The position numbers and the translations under genes are program-made. Shown here one piece after another: positions 45,993 through 59,400 of a DNA stretch of 64,000 nt; positions within the stretch are counted from its first letter, which is position 1; every line of letters begins with the position of its first letter. Under the pieces are notes generated by a model that was not told the DNA's origin, did no database searches, and was given only the letters and a program-made list of their open reading frames with translations. The stretch is from contig CANUEZ040000164.1 in the NCBI GenBank assembly GCA_948099385.1, positions 1,812,501-1,876,500 on the forward strand. Reading direction: 5' to 3'. The DNA is from Fasciola hepatica. Lineage: Eukaryota > Platyhelminthes > Trematoda > Plagiorchiida > Fasciolidae.

Positions 45993-46983
45993 GACTGAAA
46001 ACAACTAGTGTGCGAGCACGTTTCATTCATTCTAAAGTACAAGAAATCACTTATACCTGCTCTATCTACGTGTGATATCATTAGTGAATGATAATCTACC
46101 TAATGACAGTACAACACGTTTGCATCAGGATGATTTAACTACTTGGTTATGGATTTCATTTATTGGTTGAGTATGAATCTGACTGATAGACACCAAGCTG
46201 TGGCACATTGTTTAGCGTAAGTTGGTGTTGGGTTGATTCCGTAAGCAGTTCACGCGACACGGTGCATAAAATCGAGAGGCCTGAGCCACCTGTGAGTGGT
46301 TGACCCGTGGTTTCCCAGTTTGTGCTGTTGAACAAATGGAAGAGAAACTAAATTCAATATGATATCCAGAAAATATTCATTTTCGCCGTACGATCTTCAT
46401 CACTACAAATATGTTCCCACACATCAAATAAGTCTGTGCAAGAAAAAAGCGAGCTGTCAAAGTATGACCAATTTGACAGAAAGTCATGTAATCTAACGGA
46501 GAGTCGTGTAGCTGACAAAAACGTAGAAACGTAGCTATTTGAAATGTGCAAAAGACCACGGATGATCACAAGCTCATGAATCTGTGGTAATTGTTTGTGC
46601 ATTTATCCAAATAGTTGTGGTATTCTGGATAATATATCGCACAGTCAGGTTTAGATGGACTTGATTTCTGATTTCCCGTCCAGAGAATCCTAATATCCCA
46701 TGAAGCGTAAAAATCGCTCAGTTCTATTATTCTGAATAAAACACTTTAGAAGCGTCCTTCTGTCCCAATGGATTGGGCAAAATGAGGATTTTAACTCACC
46801 GTGGTTACCCGTAATAACCAGTAAACCATGTTGCAAAATGTGATTGATTCTGTATGTCCGGCCCGAACGAGGTTCGGAGTGTATCGAAAAGTAAAAGCCA
46901 TCACAAATAACTATTTATCCAACCTCAAAGAAAAACTCGGAAAATCCCTATGGTTTGCATTGACATCCAAAACGAATAGGCCT
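45436..46983. other. Unique spacer of the large inverted repeat
   Basis: About 1.55 kb present once. It contains a TA microsatellite (45932-45990) and otherwise only short reading frames with no family I can name. The first bases may continue the gag reading for a few residues. Confidence 0.6.
45932..45990. repeat. TA dinucleotide microsatellite in the spacer
   Basis: About 29 pure TA units. Confidence 0.95.
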
Positions 46984-46989
46984 GTATTC

Positions 46990-47435
46990 GAGCAGAAAGG
47001 CACTGAGGGCAGAAAGATATCAGGCACAAACGCGGGATACAAACGATACTGAAAGATGCCGCGCATCGAGAGAACGCATATCACACAGAAGTTGAGATAG
47101 AGTGCGGTCGCCTAACTCTGCACAACTCCGCCAACAGCTGTTGTAGGCGAGCTTCATCCGATGAGGTCGTTTGCCTTAGCACTGCCGCCTTAAGCTTGCC
47201 ATATGGAGAACCTGCTGCCATCGGGTTTATGAGGTCAGTTGCATTATGGGCTATTTCGGTGGAAACTTGTGTCACAACACAGGAGAACATGGTGGCCTCA
47301 GAGGTAATTTTGCGAAAGTGGGAATAAGCCTCGGCCTGGATGCACCATACGCGGGGATTTGAAGGGCCAAAACTTGGGGACTTTAAAGAATCTCTGTTGG
47401 TGCCACTCTCAAAATAAGTATTGTCATCAGGTGTG
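46990..47435 (-). mobile_element. Ty3/gypsy gag fragment in right arm
   Basis: Mirror of the left-arm fragment; the 47290-47081 reading differs from its partner by a single residue near the end (ISTSV against IPTSV). Confidence 0.75.
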
Positions 47436-47439
47436 AGAT

Positions 47440-50400
47440 CTATGAAAAAAAGAATCGAAATAATAGTAAAAATAATATCAATAATAATAGTAATAATAAT
47501 ATTAGTAATATCAGGTACAAAAGCCTAGGAGAAAGCTTGGGAGTTCTGGGTGAATCACGTCGGGCTAACAAATTATATGGTGTCTCGATAAAGAAAGGAG
47601 ACGAAAACACAGTGTTAACAAATGCTAGTGTACAGAAATATTGCCTAATAGGAGTGGAATAAGGTGACTCACAGTTTGCCCACAATGTTCAGCAAATCGA
47701 TTTCAAACCGGTAACACAGAGTTGCTCCTCAAGTTCGGTTCAATGCCAATTTACTCATAAGGTAGTACGTCGTTCGAATGGATCCCCATAACTCCAGTGC
47801 TGATTGCCAGGTCGATGTAGATGCGCTAAAAATGCTGGCGGATTATAACTGTGGCAGTAATATAAATAGAGGTGTGTGAGGTTCAAATTCTCACGCAAGC
47901 GGCCCGTCGCGTTTCAGGTTCTCTTCCAAAATTTAACTAACATATGACAGGAGAGCGACAGTCAGATCGTCCAGATAAATCGAAGTTCCTTAACGATTAA
48001 CTATTCACTGAACTTCGTCTTGTAGGGCCCATGCGTGAATAGTGCTTCCCGGCCTGTAGCCGCAATAGCATGGCATGTGTTGACCTCGATGTCGAGGTAT
48101 TTGGCAACGTCTTTCAAAGCATCTCCTCTTCATGCGCACGTGAGCTAACTTTTCACATGCCGTCAGGTTTAGTTCGCATAGCCTAGTAGATAGTTCGACG
48201 AAGAATTTTAACATCTTTCTTCAGTAGGCCAGCAAAAATAACAGGGGAAAAGTAAAGTTGAACAAGAAAAACACATTGATAGACAGAAAGGGAAATACTA
48301 CTCTGTTTAAAGTTAAAACGTCGAAGCTTTCGGATTTGGTAAGGTAGCCGGCGTAGTTTCTTCACACAATTTGAAATGTGAGATGACCACTTCAAATTTG
48401 CATTAATAGTGATTCCTATTTATTTGACAGAATCCAATCTACTTAGTGGTTCTGTGGAAATGGCAGATGGATCAGAGGCATAAGCTGATCGAGAAAGAGT
48501 AAATATATCTTTCGGGCATCTGGAAAAATTCAAAAATAAACCAGATCGAAAAGGAAAATCAAATGTGGCACAGATTGCTCGAAAAGTTATTGCAATTCTG
48601 GGTTACAGAAACAGCATGACGAAGGGTCACATCATCGGCATATTTAGATAAATGTGCCGAAAAACTGGATGAAAGATCACTAATATAGGTGGAAAATGGA
48701 AAAAGAGGAGAAAAACAGGCCCATGAAGGACTCCTGAATTATTCACCAAAGGTTTGGATGTTTTGAAACTTAGTCATGTGAACTAAGTTCTGTTGGTAAA
48801 ATAGTCAGACAATCATGCCAATAAAGGTTTGGGACAGCCGTACAGTTTACGGAAGAGGAGACACCGCGGAATAGAATATATAAAGCAGAAGAGTAGTCTA
48901 GAAAAGCACATATCACAGACTTCGTTGATTCATTCAAGGATTTGGTTATAATGTGGACTGGGGAAGCGATAACATCCACAGTGGACTTGTTCGATTCATA
49001 GGCAATCTGTAAGGGGCCTTCGGGGGAGTTTATAGAAGAATTCAAACGTTTAAGAATGGCAAGCTCTGTAAGTTTAAAAACAGATAAATTTAGAGAAATG
49101 GGACGAAAGGTTTTAGCTATGACTCTAGAATTACGAGGTTTGGGTGCACGAAGAATTTTGACAGATCTGAAGCAGTCTGGAATAGAAAACGGGCACAAAG
49201 ATTCGTTTAGGAGATAAATAAATATATCGGTCAGAGTGACTGCACCTGGTCTCAAAAGTGATGACAGTACGCCATCAAGCCCGTAACCTGAGGTTATTTT
49301 GGAAAAACGAAGAAGTTTCAACACTTAGTCTGTAGAAAACGGGGTTACGTGCACACCATCTTCTAGAATGAATGCAATTGGGGAGTTATTTTATGGGTGG
49401 ATGAATGCTCTGTTCCTACTGTCGACGTCCGCAGCACTGTTCACTTGCTTCGTTTTCTTTCCACAGAGAAGCCGAATACCTAGCTATGGTCGGTTACTGT
49501 TGTGGCTACATAGTAGTTGACTAGCACGCAGCCAGTCAGTGCATTTAATTTATTTCTTTATCAAAAGGGAAATGTGTCTTAGTTTCGAAATATCCCAAGT
49601 TTCGTAGAAATACTCCTTCCTCCTCTTTAAAGATTTTAACATCGGAGAAGTGTCTCGGCCGTAATAGAGAAAGAGGGTTTCTGAAGTGTAGCACAGGTCC
49701 AAAATTTAATTGATCGTCTCTATGAAATTTTTTATATTTCTGCGTAATAACGCTTCGAAGGAAAATCAGGAAAATGCATGAGAAAAGGACTTTTGTAGAA
49801 GAAGAATGTTGTCACGTGAAACCTTACGGACGGGGACGGATTTTTATTTGGCTGGTTTGCTTGAAAGAGTGGAAAGCAGACCCAAAGCATATATTGGGCG
49901 TCAACAGAAGCAGACAGACAATGGTCACTGGTTGAGACAGGTGCACACAACTGAAGAAAGAATAATTCAGGATGATTGGTGCTAGTCCTGTCTAAAACAG
50001 AGTTCGTTCTGGTTTCAGGAACACAAAGATCAGTTGGATGAAACGCTGTGACGGGTTAGGTTGAAGCATGATTAAAATCGCACACCATGATGTGCTAATT
50101 GCCATCTAACAAAGAAAACCACAAAAGTTAGAAGAACAGTCATAGCAAGATGAAATAACGTTCTGTGTGCTAAACTGAGTTACGTATAAGTTTGTCATGA
50201 CAGTGTTTGTGTGGCAATTAAATATAGGATTGTACCGCATAACTAAGTGGTCAACACGATCCATTAAACAGGAATAAACCACCTCAGACTTACCACACGA
50301 AGTGGAGTTGACACGTGTGACCACCCTGGCTCCGGTCTTGTAGGTGGAATTCCTGTCCTGCCACCGATCAATACGAGAGGGGAGTAAGCAATGCGTGGGT

Positions 50401-50730
50401 TTAGTCATGATACCTGTAGGCAAACCACATGAACGTGCGAGAACGAAGAAAAACCATTCATTGATTTTGTGGCCAGAATAACATCCGAAATAAAATGACA
50501 CCGGTTTGTACAAGCATTTGTCGTTATGACCTGTGGTATTCGCTCTTACCGAATAACAGAGAATGCGAGAAATCCATTCTTTACGGCACGAGCAAGCAAG
50601 TCTGCAAAACCCAGGAATCGCAAGTTGTACACGCAATCGACCCGGGCCAAGCAAAGCCTCCGGTGCGTAGCAAAATGTGACTGAGTGAACGGTAAGGTCA
50701 GATGCAAAGGTGCGTGCGTGTGACTAATAG
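47440..50730 (-). mobile_element. Jockey/CR1-like LINE in right arm
   Basis: Mirror of the left-arm LINE. The RT reading is at 49324-48770, the catalytic YADD codons at 48642-48631 and the SDH block near 49930. It shares most stops with the left arm, so the decay mostly predates the duplication. Confidence 0.8.
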
Positions 50731-51146
50731 TGGACAAGAAGTAATTGATTGAACAAATATAACATGGTTATATTTCATAGACAATATCAACAAAAACACA
50801 AAAACGTCTCATAGGATGTAACTTACGTGGCCAAAATGTTGTGTTTATCTATCATGGAACTCAGAAGAGAACGGTATATATGTTTACCTATATATGTACA
50901 CATGAACATTCATGTGTATAGTCTGTCCGAAATTTCAGCATCACCTCAATTCAGTCGAAATCCTGACATACGGCTGAGTACCGGTTGATATTGCTGCCAC
51001 TACTCTCTCTCTCTTACACCAAAAAATAGTGTCTATTGTGCATTTTGGGCTTCCGAAAATGGCCTGAATTGCATAAATTGGAATTCGACCGTGAGAGAAT
51101 TTCGACCGGAGTGGGGTATTCCCGGAATTTGCAAACGGACTCTACA

Positions 51147-51202
51147 TCCATCCATCCATCCATCCATCCATCCATCCATCCATCCATCCATCCATCCATC
51201 CA
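51147..51202. repeat. CATC (GATG) microsatellite (right arm)
   Basis: About 14 CATC units, four more than in the left arm. Confidence 0.95.
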
Positions 51203-53028
51203 TTCATACATACCTTCATACATAGCGATTCATGCACATACACAGAAGTACTGTAGTTCCGTCTAGGCATTCAAAACCTCAACGGTCAAAACTGCAACCA
51301 AATTACAATTATAATGAATGCTTTTTACCCTCTCACAAACTGCAGCGACAAATCAGTTCAGCCTTCCAACTCTTTTCGTTTCATTTGTAAAAAAACAAAG
51401 AATATATCTAGATAGTCAGTCCACATACCCATTAGTCGCACATGGCACATCGGTCCCACTGGTGTGGGCAACTACGCCTTGAGGCTTAGATGCCGCTGAC
51501 AGGATTCATCTCTCGTTCACCAATTCATGTCATCGATCGGCTGTCCTGCTTCTCGAGATTTCGTGGGCTCGGTAGGGGCCGGTGCTGACGCATTGTCTGC
51601 AAGTGAGACTAAACCATCTATGGACGACGTGTCAGACTATACCCTCACAACAGAGATCAGTCATTGGATAACTTTGATGCTGGATTGTCGACCAATTTAT
51701 GGATGCAGTTGTGATAGGAGCAAAAACTGCTACGGGTGAAGATTACAAGCAAACTTCTCCTCACTTCGATTGAGATCCCATACTACCTCAGGGATGAGAG
51801 GATGCACAATTAACTCAGGACTTCCTATTATCAAGCACGACGAGTCAGATTATCGGTTTTTGGAAATTTTCTTTTTCCCCAAATCCGAAAGTCGTGATAC
51901 AACAAAGCAGAAGAAAAGACCCCAGTTACGAGTATCTATTATCGTTAGACCAAGTTACAACACACGAGTTGATGTATGAAGAAATATGCAGCAATTTTGG
52001 TAGGTGTTGTACTAGTCAACCACCATGTGGTCTGGTTATATCGATATACTGATATACTCAACCGGAACAACATGAGTTCTGATGTGCTACGTCTCGTTCG
52101 CATTGATGGGGAATCGGAGCCACTACATACTGTCGTGTTTTGTGCAGAGTTGTTCCCGTCACCAGTAACGGAATCTCCGAGTAAAGATTACACGGGAACA
52201 AACTCCTCATAAGGTTAGAGGGTTGAACTCGTGCATATCCGCACATCGAATGAGGACGACAACCTTGGTCAGAGAGATACTGACTGATATTCCATTTGCA
52301 CTATCTTGTGTGCAAAATTCCACCTTTTAAGTGACCCATTCCTGTATTAGTATTTAGTTGAAACCCTTTCTCGCACATCTTATTTATAATTTAACCATTA
52401 TTATTATCATTATCATAATTACTGTTAAACACTTACCTGAGATTGATTTTATGGTGCTTTTCAGTCGTCAATAAAAAATGAGCAAACATGATGCACGCCA
52501 AAATAAGTTATTAGTTCATACAAAACGTCCTCCACGTTTGTTCAAATAAAAGCAAGGAACGGAACCGAAGAATTTCTGTAGAACGGTTATCTTGAAGGAA
52601 ATGATCGAAACACGGAACGGGTCAAAGGGTGGGATTAGCTAAGAAAGGGGTCGCAATGTGGTGGGTCGGAACAGTCAGTGATGATCTTTGCAGCAAATAC
52701 AACGGATGTTGTAATATGCTTATAATATAAGTCTGATATAAGGTATATGATGGCTATTCCAGGAACAAGAGTGATGGTGCGCAAACCCCTATGAAGAGTG
52801 GTGTAGTTCTCTTTCAGCAAACCGGGTAAAGTTACGGGAACACTATGGTAAATATATGCCGGTGTACGAACGAAGAAATGGCAGACTATGCAGCTGTAGT
52901 ATTTGCAATAGTCGAACTGATAGAACGTATCAAAATCACTCAGATCAGGAAATATGCAAACTGAGGTAGCAAGAAGAGCGTGATTGTGAAGTTATAGGTT
53001 GATCACATTGCAGAACTCATTTGTATAA

Positions 53029-53399
53029 ATGTTCGATCCAAGCTTATTCCTAGGTTCATTTCATTTGCTCATGGTAGTCACCGAGGTGTTTCACGCTGAA
53101 AACACAAGGATCAAGACTGCATTTGGTGGCCTGAAATTCTGTCCGCGAATGAGGTTTCGGCTCGTAATTGCTTCGCTTTCCAACCAGCCGATGAGAGTAC
53201 TCTTCCGATTGCAGCTCCGCTTCAATCAACAAATTTTCCCTCGAGACCACGGTCCATGATTATTATTCGTATCATGAATTTCCTTCGTAACGCACTCATT
53301 CACCAGCGGAACCCGCTGGTGGTTACGCCCCTTTAAAGCAAGTGACCTGAAGCTTATATTTGCGGTGACGTGACTAGAGCTTGAGTGATTCGATGCATC
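53029..53399. other. Unassigned sequence
   Basis: Contains opposed short reading frames with no recognised family. Confidence 0.35.
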
Positions 53400-54160
53400 A
53401 AGTACGGTGTGGACATTGGGGAAGTCGAGTTTCTCAACTTACCGCTCAAAACCTTGTTAGTAGGCAAAATGAAGCAAATTCGACGGAGTAATTAGTAATG
53501 TTTGCCAGAGACGTGTGCCCGAAAGTTGGATGAGAGAGAAACAAGTTAGCAGACTTGACCGATATTTAATGTCGAATAATTGCTCTAGGCTCCACGGTAA
53601 TCTTAAACGGAGGGTTCATAGGTGACATTCCTTCTTGGTATACGGAATACTAATGAAGATGAAGTATGCTAAGGTCAATGGTCCAGATGGATTACCGCCA
53701 AAGGTGCAAACTGAATTTGCTCTCATTTCATCCTCAGCTTCAACATGTTTATACAGTCAACTTTTGTTACGGGAAAATACCTTAGATTCTGCTATAACAG
53801 GGGCAACCATGACGCGATTGCATGTTTATTATTTGGGAAATACATAGTGGAATCTAATATTCTGGATTCTTTTGTTCAACGACATCTATTGCATCGATCG
53901 TCCTCTGAGATAAGAAAAATTGGTCCAGTCACCTTGATTGTCGTCACTCGAGTGTCCCATTGCATTTCGTTGTATGTCACACACTATTTTGTTCTTCATT
54001 CTATAGAATATGTAAAGCCACTGACACTTGTAATCGGGACTATAATGATGTTCCAATTTTGTGACGAGAAACGAATTTCGAAGTATATTGGGTGTAGACG
54101 ATAGCCTGCCGTCTACCGGAAGTCATTTATCTGACCCGTTAACAATCGCTAATAATTAAC
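53400..54160 (+). repeat. Old repeat X, uninterrupted copy
   Basis: Continuous counterpart of 30540-31040 plus 33491-33790. The reading MKMKYAKVNGPDGLPPKVQT (53653 onward) suggests a LINE RT N-terminal block. The PLE-2 insertion point corresponds to about 53865. Confidence 0.7.
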
Positions 54161-54184
54161 ACGTGGTTATGGTCACCACGTCTT

Positions 54185-54783
54185 AACTATTTTCAATGAC
54201 AGAAGTTTTTCAGGGTATCATTCTGTGACTCTGCTTCTATCCCACACATACTACTTTTTGAAGTCTGTTTTTGGACTTCAGTGAATAACTTATCGTCTGA
54301 TCTAATTTCTTTCATCAGTTAGTTGTAAGTTTCCTTTTAAAACTTACATAGTCGAATCATTTGCACATTGTGTTAACCTTCTATGCGGCTTACTGCGAGA
54401 CCTCGGCGTAGCTAACTCGACCACGTCGGAGACAAACCAAGTCTTGTAAACACACAGGCGCTCGAATGAAAACTGATAGCACAGGCGTAAACTAATAACT
54501 GGGTTTGTTGGACGTGGTGGATAAGGCTTATTTTATCACATTCCCTTTAGGTATGATGAAAAATGTGTCTTTCTGTGAACCACGTAAAATTTCAACACAA
54601 CGTGCAAATGATTCTACTATGTAAGTTTTAAAAGGAAACTTACAACTAACTGATGAAAGAAATTAGATCAGACGATAAGTTATTCATTGAAATCTAAAAG
54701 CAGACTTCAAAAAGAGTAGTATGTGTGGGATAGAAGCAGAGTCATAGAATGATACCCTGAAAAACTTGTCGTTGAAAATAGTT
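54185..54783. mobile_element. Fold-back element with two 190-nt inverted arms
   Basis: 54185-54374 and 54594-54783 are imperfect reverse complements (matching TTTTTCAGGGTATCATTCT, ACTCTGCTTCTATCCCACAC and GTAAGTTTCCTTTTAAAACT among others) around a 219-nt centre with no recognised content. No clear target duplication was found at its ends. Confidence 0.82.
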
Positions 54784-54792
54784 GGTAGTCAA

Positions 54793-54961
54793 TGACTACC
54801 AGATACAAAAATGTCGTCGAGGTATGCGACAGTATCCGGAATACCACCCAGAGCCTGCGACACAAACTTCTGTCAAGCCACGGAAACGGAACTGAGTCCC
54901 ATCGGCAGAACCTTATACCGAAATAAACTCTCTGTAGTCAGAAAAGCAGTAAAATGCTTAC
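54793..54961 (-). mobile_element. Ty3/gypsy-like reverse transcriptase fragment
   Basis: The minus strand reads KHFTAFLTTESLFRYKVLPM then GLSSVSVA, a stop, QKFVSQALGGIPDTVAYLDD and IFVSGS. This matches the LTR-retrotransposon RT palm: F.Y..LPMGL.S.. followed by the catalytic YLDD (54824-54813). Only this short palm piece is present and it ends at the fold-back element. Confidence 0.8.
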
Positions 54962-55109
54962 GATCCCCCCGTGGAGGGCATTCGAAAGAACCCCCCTATG
55001 AACTAAGGATTTTTGTAATTACCCGTTCAATTGATACATTTTTCCATTTCTCACCATTCGCATCAGGCCCCAATCATATCCATACCTAAGGGACCATGTA
55101 ATCGTTCTA

Positions 55110-55955
55110 CAGAACTTTAGTCATCGACACCAAAACTAGTTGAACGTGTTGTGCTTCAACGCCTTCAAAATACTGCCAGAATACTCATTGACGAATGCCA
55201 ATTTCCTTGCAGAGCCATCCATTCCACGATTGTTACGGTAATGGGCGTAGTCCATTTCATTTTAAAATCTCCCAGTAATTTGTGTGAATCAGTTAGATGT
55301 TCCTTTCTCGATTGCACGCATATCAGTGTCCGATAATGTGCCCCTATTCTTACTTCTAATAACTAGAACATTTCAACTGTCCCACTTACTTGAATAACGG
55401 GTTGAAAGACTATCTTTCCACAATTAAACAATGCACAAAAGTAAGCAAAACGTTTTCCAGACATCTCTCAAGCATTTCCGGTGTTCTTCAGGGTGCTTTT
55501 CTGTCGTCATTTCTATTCAACGTGTACATTAACAACTTAACTGTCACTCACTCAGCTCGTCCACTCAGATATGTCGATGAAGTTGTTTTGATTCAATCTG
55601 CATCCCAGCAGTCCGATTTAGATGCGTAAACTGAAAGTCTTCCACACATCCAAAACGTTTTTCTTAGCAATCTGGTCTTCTGTTGGACAATGACAAATGT
55701 CAAGAGTGTATTTTTCCACTTTGCGATTGCGTTTTATAGAAAACAAAAACACCGGTAACACTAGCCCTACTATTCGTGAAAATCACGTGAAATATTTCGG
55801 CGTACGTTTTCAAGAAACTTTGCTCCGGTTTTCATACGTTGGAATTACCATTGGAAAACTGAGTTGGATTCAAATTCGTAAACCAAGACAGTTCAGTGAT
55901 CCTCTGTTGCTTCAGCGGGCATCCCACGAGACACCGCCAGTTATAGCTTTGTAAA
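55110..55955 (+). mobile_element. Jockey/CR1-like LINE RT fragment
   Basis: Reads VERVVLQRLQNTARILIDEC (about 55139), VHFILKSPSNLCESVRCSFL and then GLKDYLSTIKQCTKVSKTFS (55402-55461), ISGVLQGAFLSSFLFNVYIN (55471-55530) and the box region RPLRYVDEVVLIQSA, where the catalytic pair reads VDE instead of ADD. Frame breaks are present. It is related to, but not the same as, the LINE in the inverted-repeat arms. Confidence 0.75.
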
Positions 55956-56061
55956 TATGTACACCGACGAGCCTAAGCCAATCAGGATCGTCGGGGACAG
56001 GTACAGCTAAAGCACGGCGTGATTGGTCAACTCGTATGCTGGAGATTGTTTAATCTGATTT

Positions 56062-56469
56062 ACCATTTATACAAATGAGTTCTGCAATATGATCAACCTA
56101 TAACTTCACAATCACGATCTTCTTGCTACCTCAGTTTGCGTATTTCCTGATCTGAGTGATTTTGATACGTTCTATCAGTTCGACTATTGCAAACACTACA
56201 GCTGCATAGTCTGCCATTTCTTCGTTCGTACACCGGCATATATTTACCATAGTGTTCCCGTAACTTTACCCGGTTTGCTGAAAGAGAACTACACCACTCT
56301 TCATAGGGGTTTGCGCATCATCACTCTTGTTCCTGGAATAGCCATCATATACCTTATATCAGACTTATATTATAAGAATATTACAACATCCGTTGTATTT
56401 ACTGCAAAGATCATCACTGACTGTTCCGACCCACTACATTGCGACCCGTTTCTTAGCCAATCCCACCCT
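56062..56469 (+). repeat. Third copy of the 6-kb arm, part 1
   Basis: Matches 39444-39809 of the left arm and, at its outer end, the extra 50 bp seen in the right arm (TTTATACAAATGAGTTCTGC). It stops at CACCCT (56464-56469), where RTE-B copy 3 begins. Confidence 0.9.
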
Positions 56470-59400
56470 ACCATCACGACGAGACTGCACCTTGACGTGG
56501 TGTGATGGCCTGCGCGCCTCTATGACCCAAAGAGCTTTACAGGATGGCTTCCTTAAGCCGGAGATGCAATCATACCTGACAGGTCAATGGGTAGAGGTCA
56601 GACAAAGTCCAGTCTCCTGGTCCTCCAGGTTGGGGGTTGATTTGAGCTGGCAACTCAGTCGGCAAAATCAGTGGAAGAATAATTGATCCAAGCAAATGGG
56701 CTTCCACTAAGCCATCCCGCTGCCTTGCGTATAGGTTCTTGTTAGAACTAAAGGCTTTGGATGAGGACCCTAATCGTTCTCCTGCTTTGTGGCTGGACAC
56801 CCTAGCAGTACCCGTCCAACATCTCCCATGAACTGCACGAATACAAATAATTCCATACTGCATCGGTCGTCGCGCAGGATAATCAGGACCGCGCTGTCCA
56901 TTGCATCGAGCGGGGTGGGTAGTGATAAGTGGGCTACTGCTCAGAGTTCCCTCTTTTTTATTTAACCTTTGTCTTCTGTCCCTAACCACCCCTCTTTGCC
57001 CCATCTATCCACCCATAATGCTCCCACTGATAACACGGTCAATACTCGCAACGATTCACTGCCAAATAGTATCGGGAATAATCCTCTTTCTGGTTACTCA
57101 CATTTTCTCAAGCCTCGTCAGCCTCTGAATCTCGGCTTCTTCAACGTGCGTACACTCATGCAGGCCGGTCAGCAGGCATGCCTAGCCCTCACAATAAATT
57201 CTCTGAAGATTGATGTTTGCTGCTAAAGCGAAACGCGTATCCAGGATTCGAGCAGTGTAATTCAACTAACTGCTCCTGGTATCTCATCGAGGTATATTCT
57301 GCGCACCTCAGGAGACGAAGCAGCTAGAGCTGTGGGTCAACGTGGCGTAGGAATTGTCTTGACTGACAAGGCTGAGGCTGCCCTTTTAGACTGGATTCCT
57401 TTTAACAGTCGTTTATGTGCTGTGAGACTCCAAGGGTCAGTTGGCGTTCGAAAGGATAGTTGTGTTAAACGCAATTTGTTTGTGGTCTCGGCGTACGCCC
57501 CAACGGACTGCAGCTCAGACTTGCAGAAAGATGAGTTCTATGATGCCCTCGCCACTCTCGTTCGCAGCAGCAAAGGTTCTGACATTGTAGTGCTAGCTGG
57601 TGACTTCAATGCACAAGTTGACAAAATTAGTGTGTCAGAAGCCTGTTTAGGTGGGCGTTGTGCTTTACCTGCTGAGCGTACAGATAACGGGGATAGGCTT
57701 CTCGAGTTTTGTGCAGACAATCGATTGTTCTTGTCTAGCACAAATTTCCGACACAGCTCGCGTCGCACAGCGACCTGGCGCTCTTACTCTACAGGTACTT
57801 TTAGTCAAATTGACCATATCGCCGTGGCGCAGTTCTGTTCAGAACTGTAGATCTTACTGGTCCACATACGTAGAGTCAGACCATGCATTAGTTTTAATGC
57901 GATTATCTCTCCAGCTCTATGGTCATCGTCGCAAACCGCAAACCGGATTAGCCGTGCAACGTTTGTGTGATCCAGAAGTACGCACCCGTTATGAGAAGAA
58001 GTTAGCACATGAGCTAGGATCCACGGAGAACAGTAATGTAGATGAGCATTGGGCTCATATCAAACAGGCGATGCACTTTGCAGCAGGTTTTGCCTGTGGT
58101 CCTAGATCCGTTGTCCATCAAAGACACCGGATCTCGCAAGAGTCGTTGAGTATAATGGAGCAAAGGCGTCAGCTTTCGAACCGTAAGGAGATGAATAAGA
58201 TTCGGAGAAAGGTGCAGAGACAAGTTACGAAAAGCCTTAAGAATGATAGCGAAAATTGGTGGGTCAAGGTAGCCGAAGAAATGGAAATAGCAGTTGCTTC
58301 AGGTAACAGTCAAAGACTGTTCAAACTTATTCGTGACACCGGTGGACGGCGAACTCAGGTTAGTGAAACGATTTGGGACAGAAATGGAGAACCCATCCAT
58401 AACAAACAGCAAAGGCTTGACCGTTGGACCGAATACTTCAAGGAACAGTTTAGCTGGCCGCACGCTAGTGTAGTTACTGCCGTGTCAACAACTGTGACTT
58501 CTTGGGTGGTATCACTTGAGCCCCCATCAGAAGTAGAAGTAGAGTCATGTATTCGATTACTAAGGCGGGGGAAAGCGGCAGGTCCCGACGAACTTCCTCC
58601 AGTTCTTTTCAAACTGGGTAGTGAGGCGTTGATAAAATCACTTACCGCCTTGCTCCGTGACATTTGGAACGAGGAGCGTAGTCCGTTAATATGGAGTGAG
58701 TCGTTGATTGTTCCCATCTTCAAGAAGGGAATACACAATGACTTCAGTAATCATCGTGGGATTAGCTTAATTCCGATGGTCACCAAAGTATTAGCTTCGA
58801 TTTTGCTGCATCGTCTTACACCGGCTCGCGAGAGGAATGTCCGCGAACAGCAGGCTGGATTCCACCCAGATCGAGGATTCATCGACCAGATTTTAACTCT
58901 TCGCAGACTACTTGAAACGCGTCACACGCACCGCCGACCGACGATGATGCTTTTCTTAGACCTGAAAGGCGCTTTCGATTCAGTTGATCGAACATCGCTT
59001 TTCAGTACTCTTCATCGAAAAGGTATGCCCCAGAAGTTCGTGAACCTAATAAGATGATTGTATTCTCATACTTCTGGCCGCGTTAGGGTTTACGGTGAAC
59101 TATCTGGTCGGTTCGAAACGACCAGTGGTGTTCGACAGGGATGTCCTTTGTCTCCATTCCTGTTCAACTTCTTCATGGACGAAATAATGGAGAGTGCGCT
59201 GCAAAATATTCAGGATGTAGGCGTCCAACTAGGAAATAGTGGAAAGCTATGTGACCTAGATTACGCTGAGGACGTTGTCTGCTTGTTCGAATCCACGGAA
59301 CATGCTCAACGTGCACTAGATAATCTCGCAAGAGCTGTAGCTCCATTCGGCATGCGCTTTGCACCTTCAAAGTGCAAGGTGATGTTATAAGACTGGACGT

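Larger units (their letters stand above)
46984..52975 (-). repeat. Right arm of the 13.5-kb inverted repeat
   Basis: Reverse complement of the left arm. Differences are scattered substitutions and small indels (for example 10 or so residues differ across the 184-residue RT reading, and the GATG tract is longer). Homology with the third copy, but not with the left arm, continues to about 53028, so the left arm is clipped by about 50 bp. Confidence 0.93.

Noticed and set aside
57651..59057. The 468-aa open reading frame as an intact gene
   Set aside because: It is part of RTE-B copy 3. It begins as a shadow frame over the endonuclease and ends at an in-frame TGA before the RT catalytic box.
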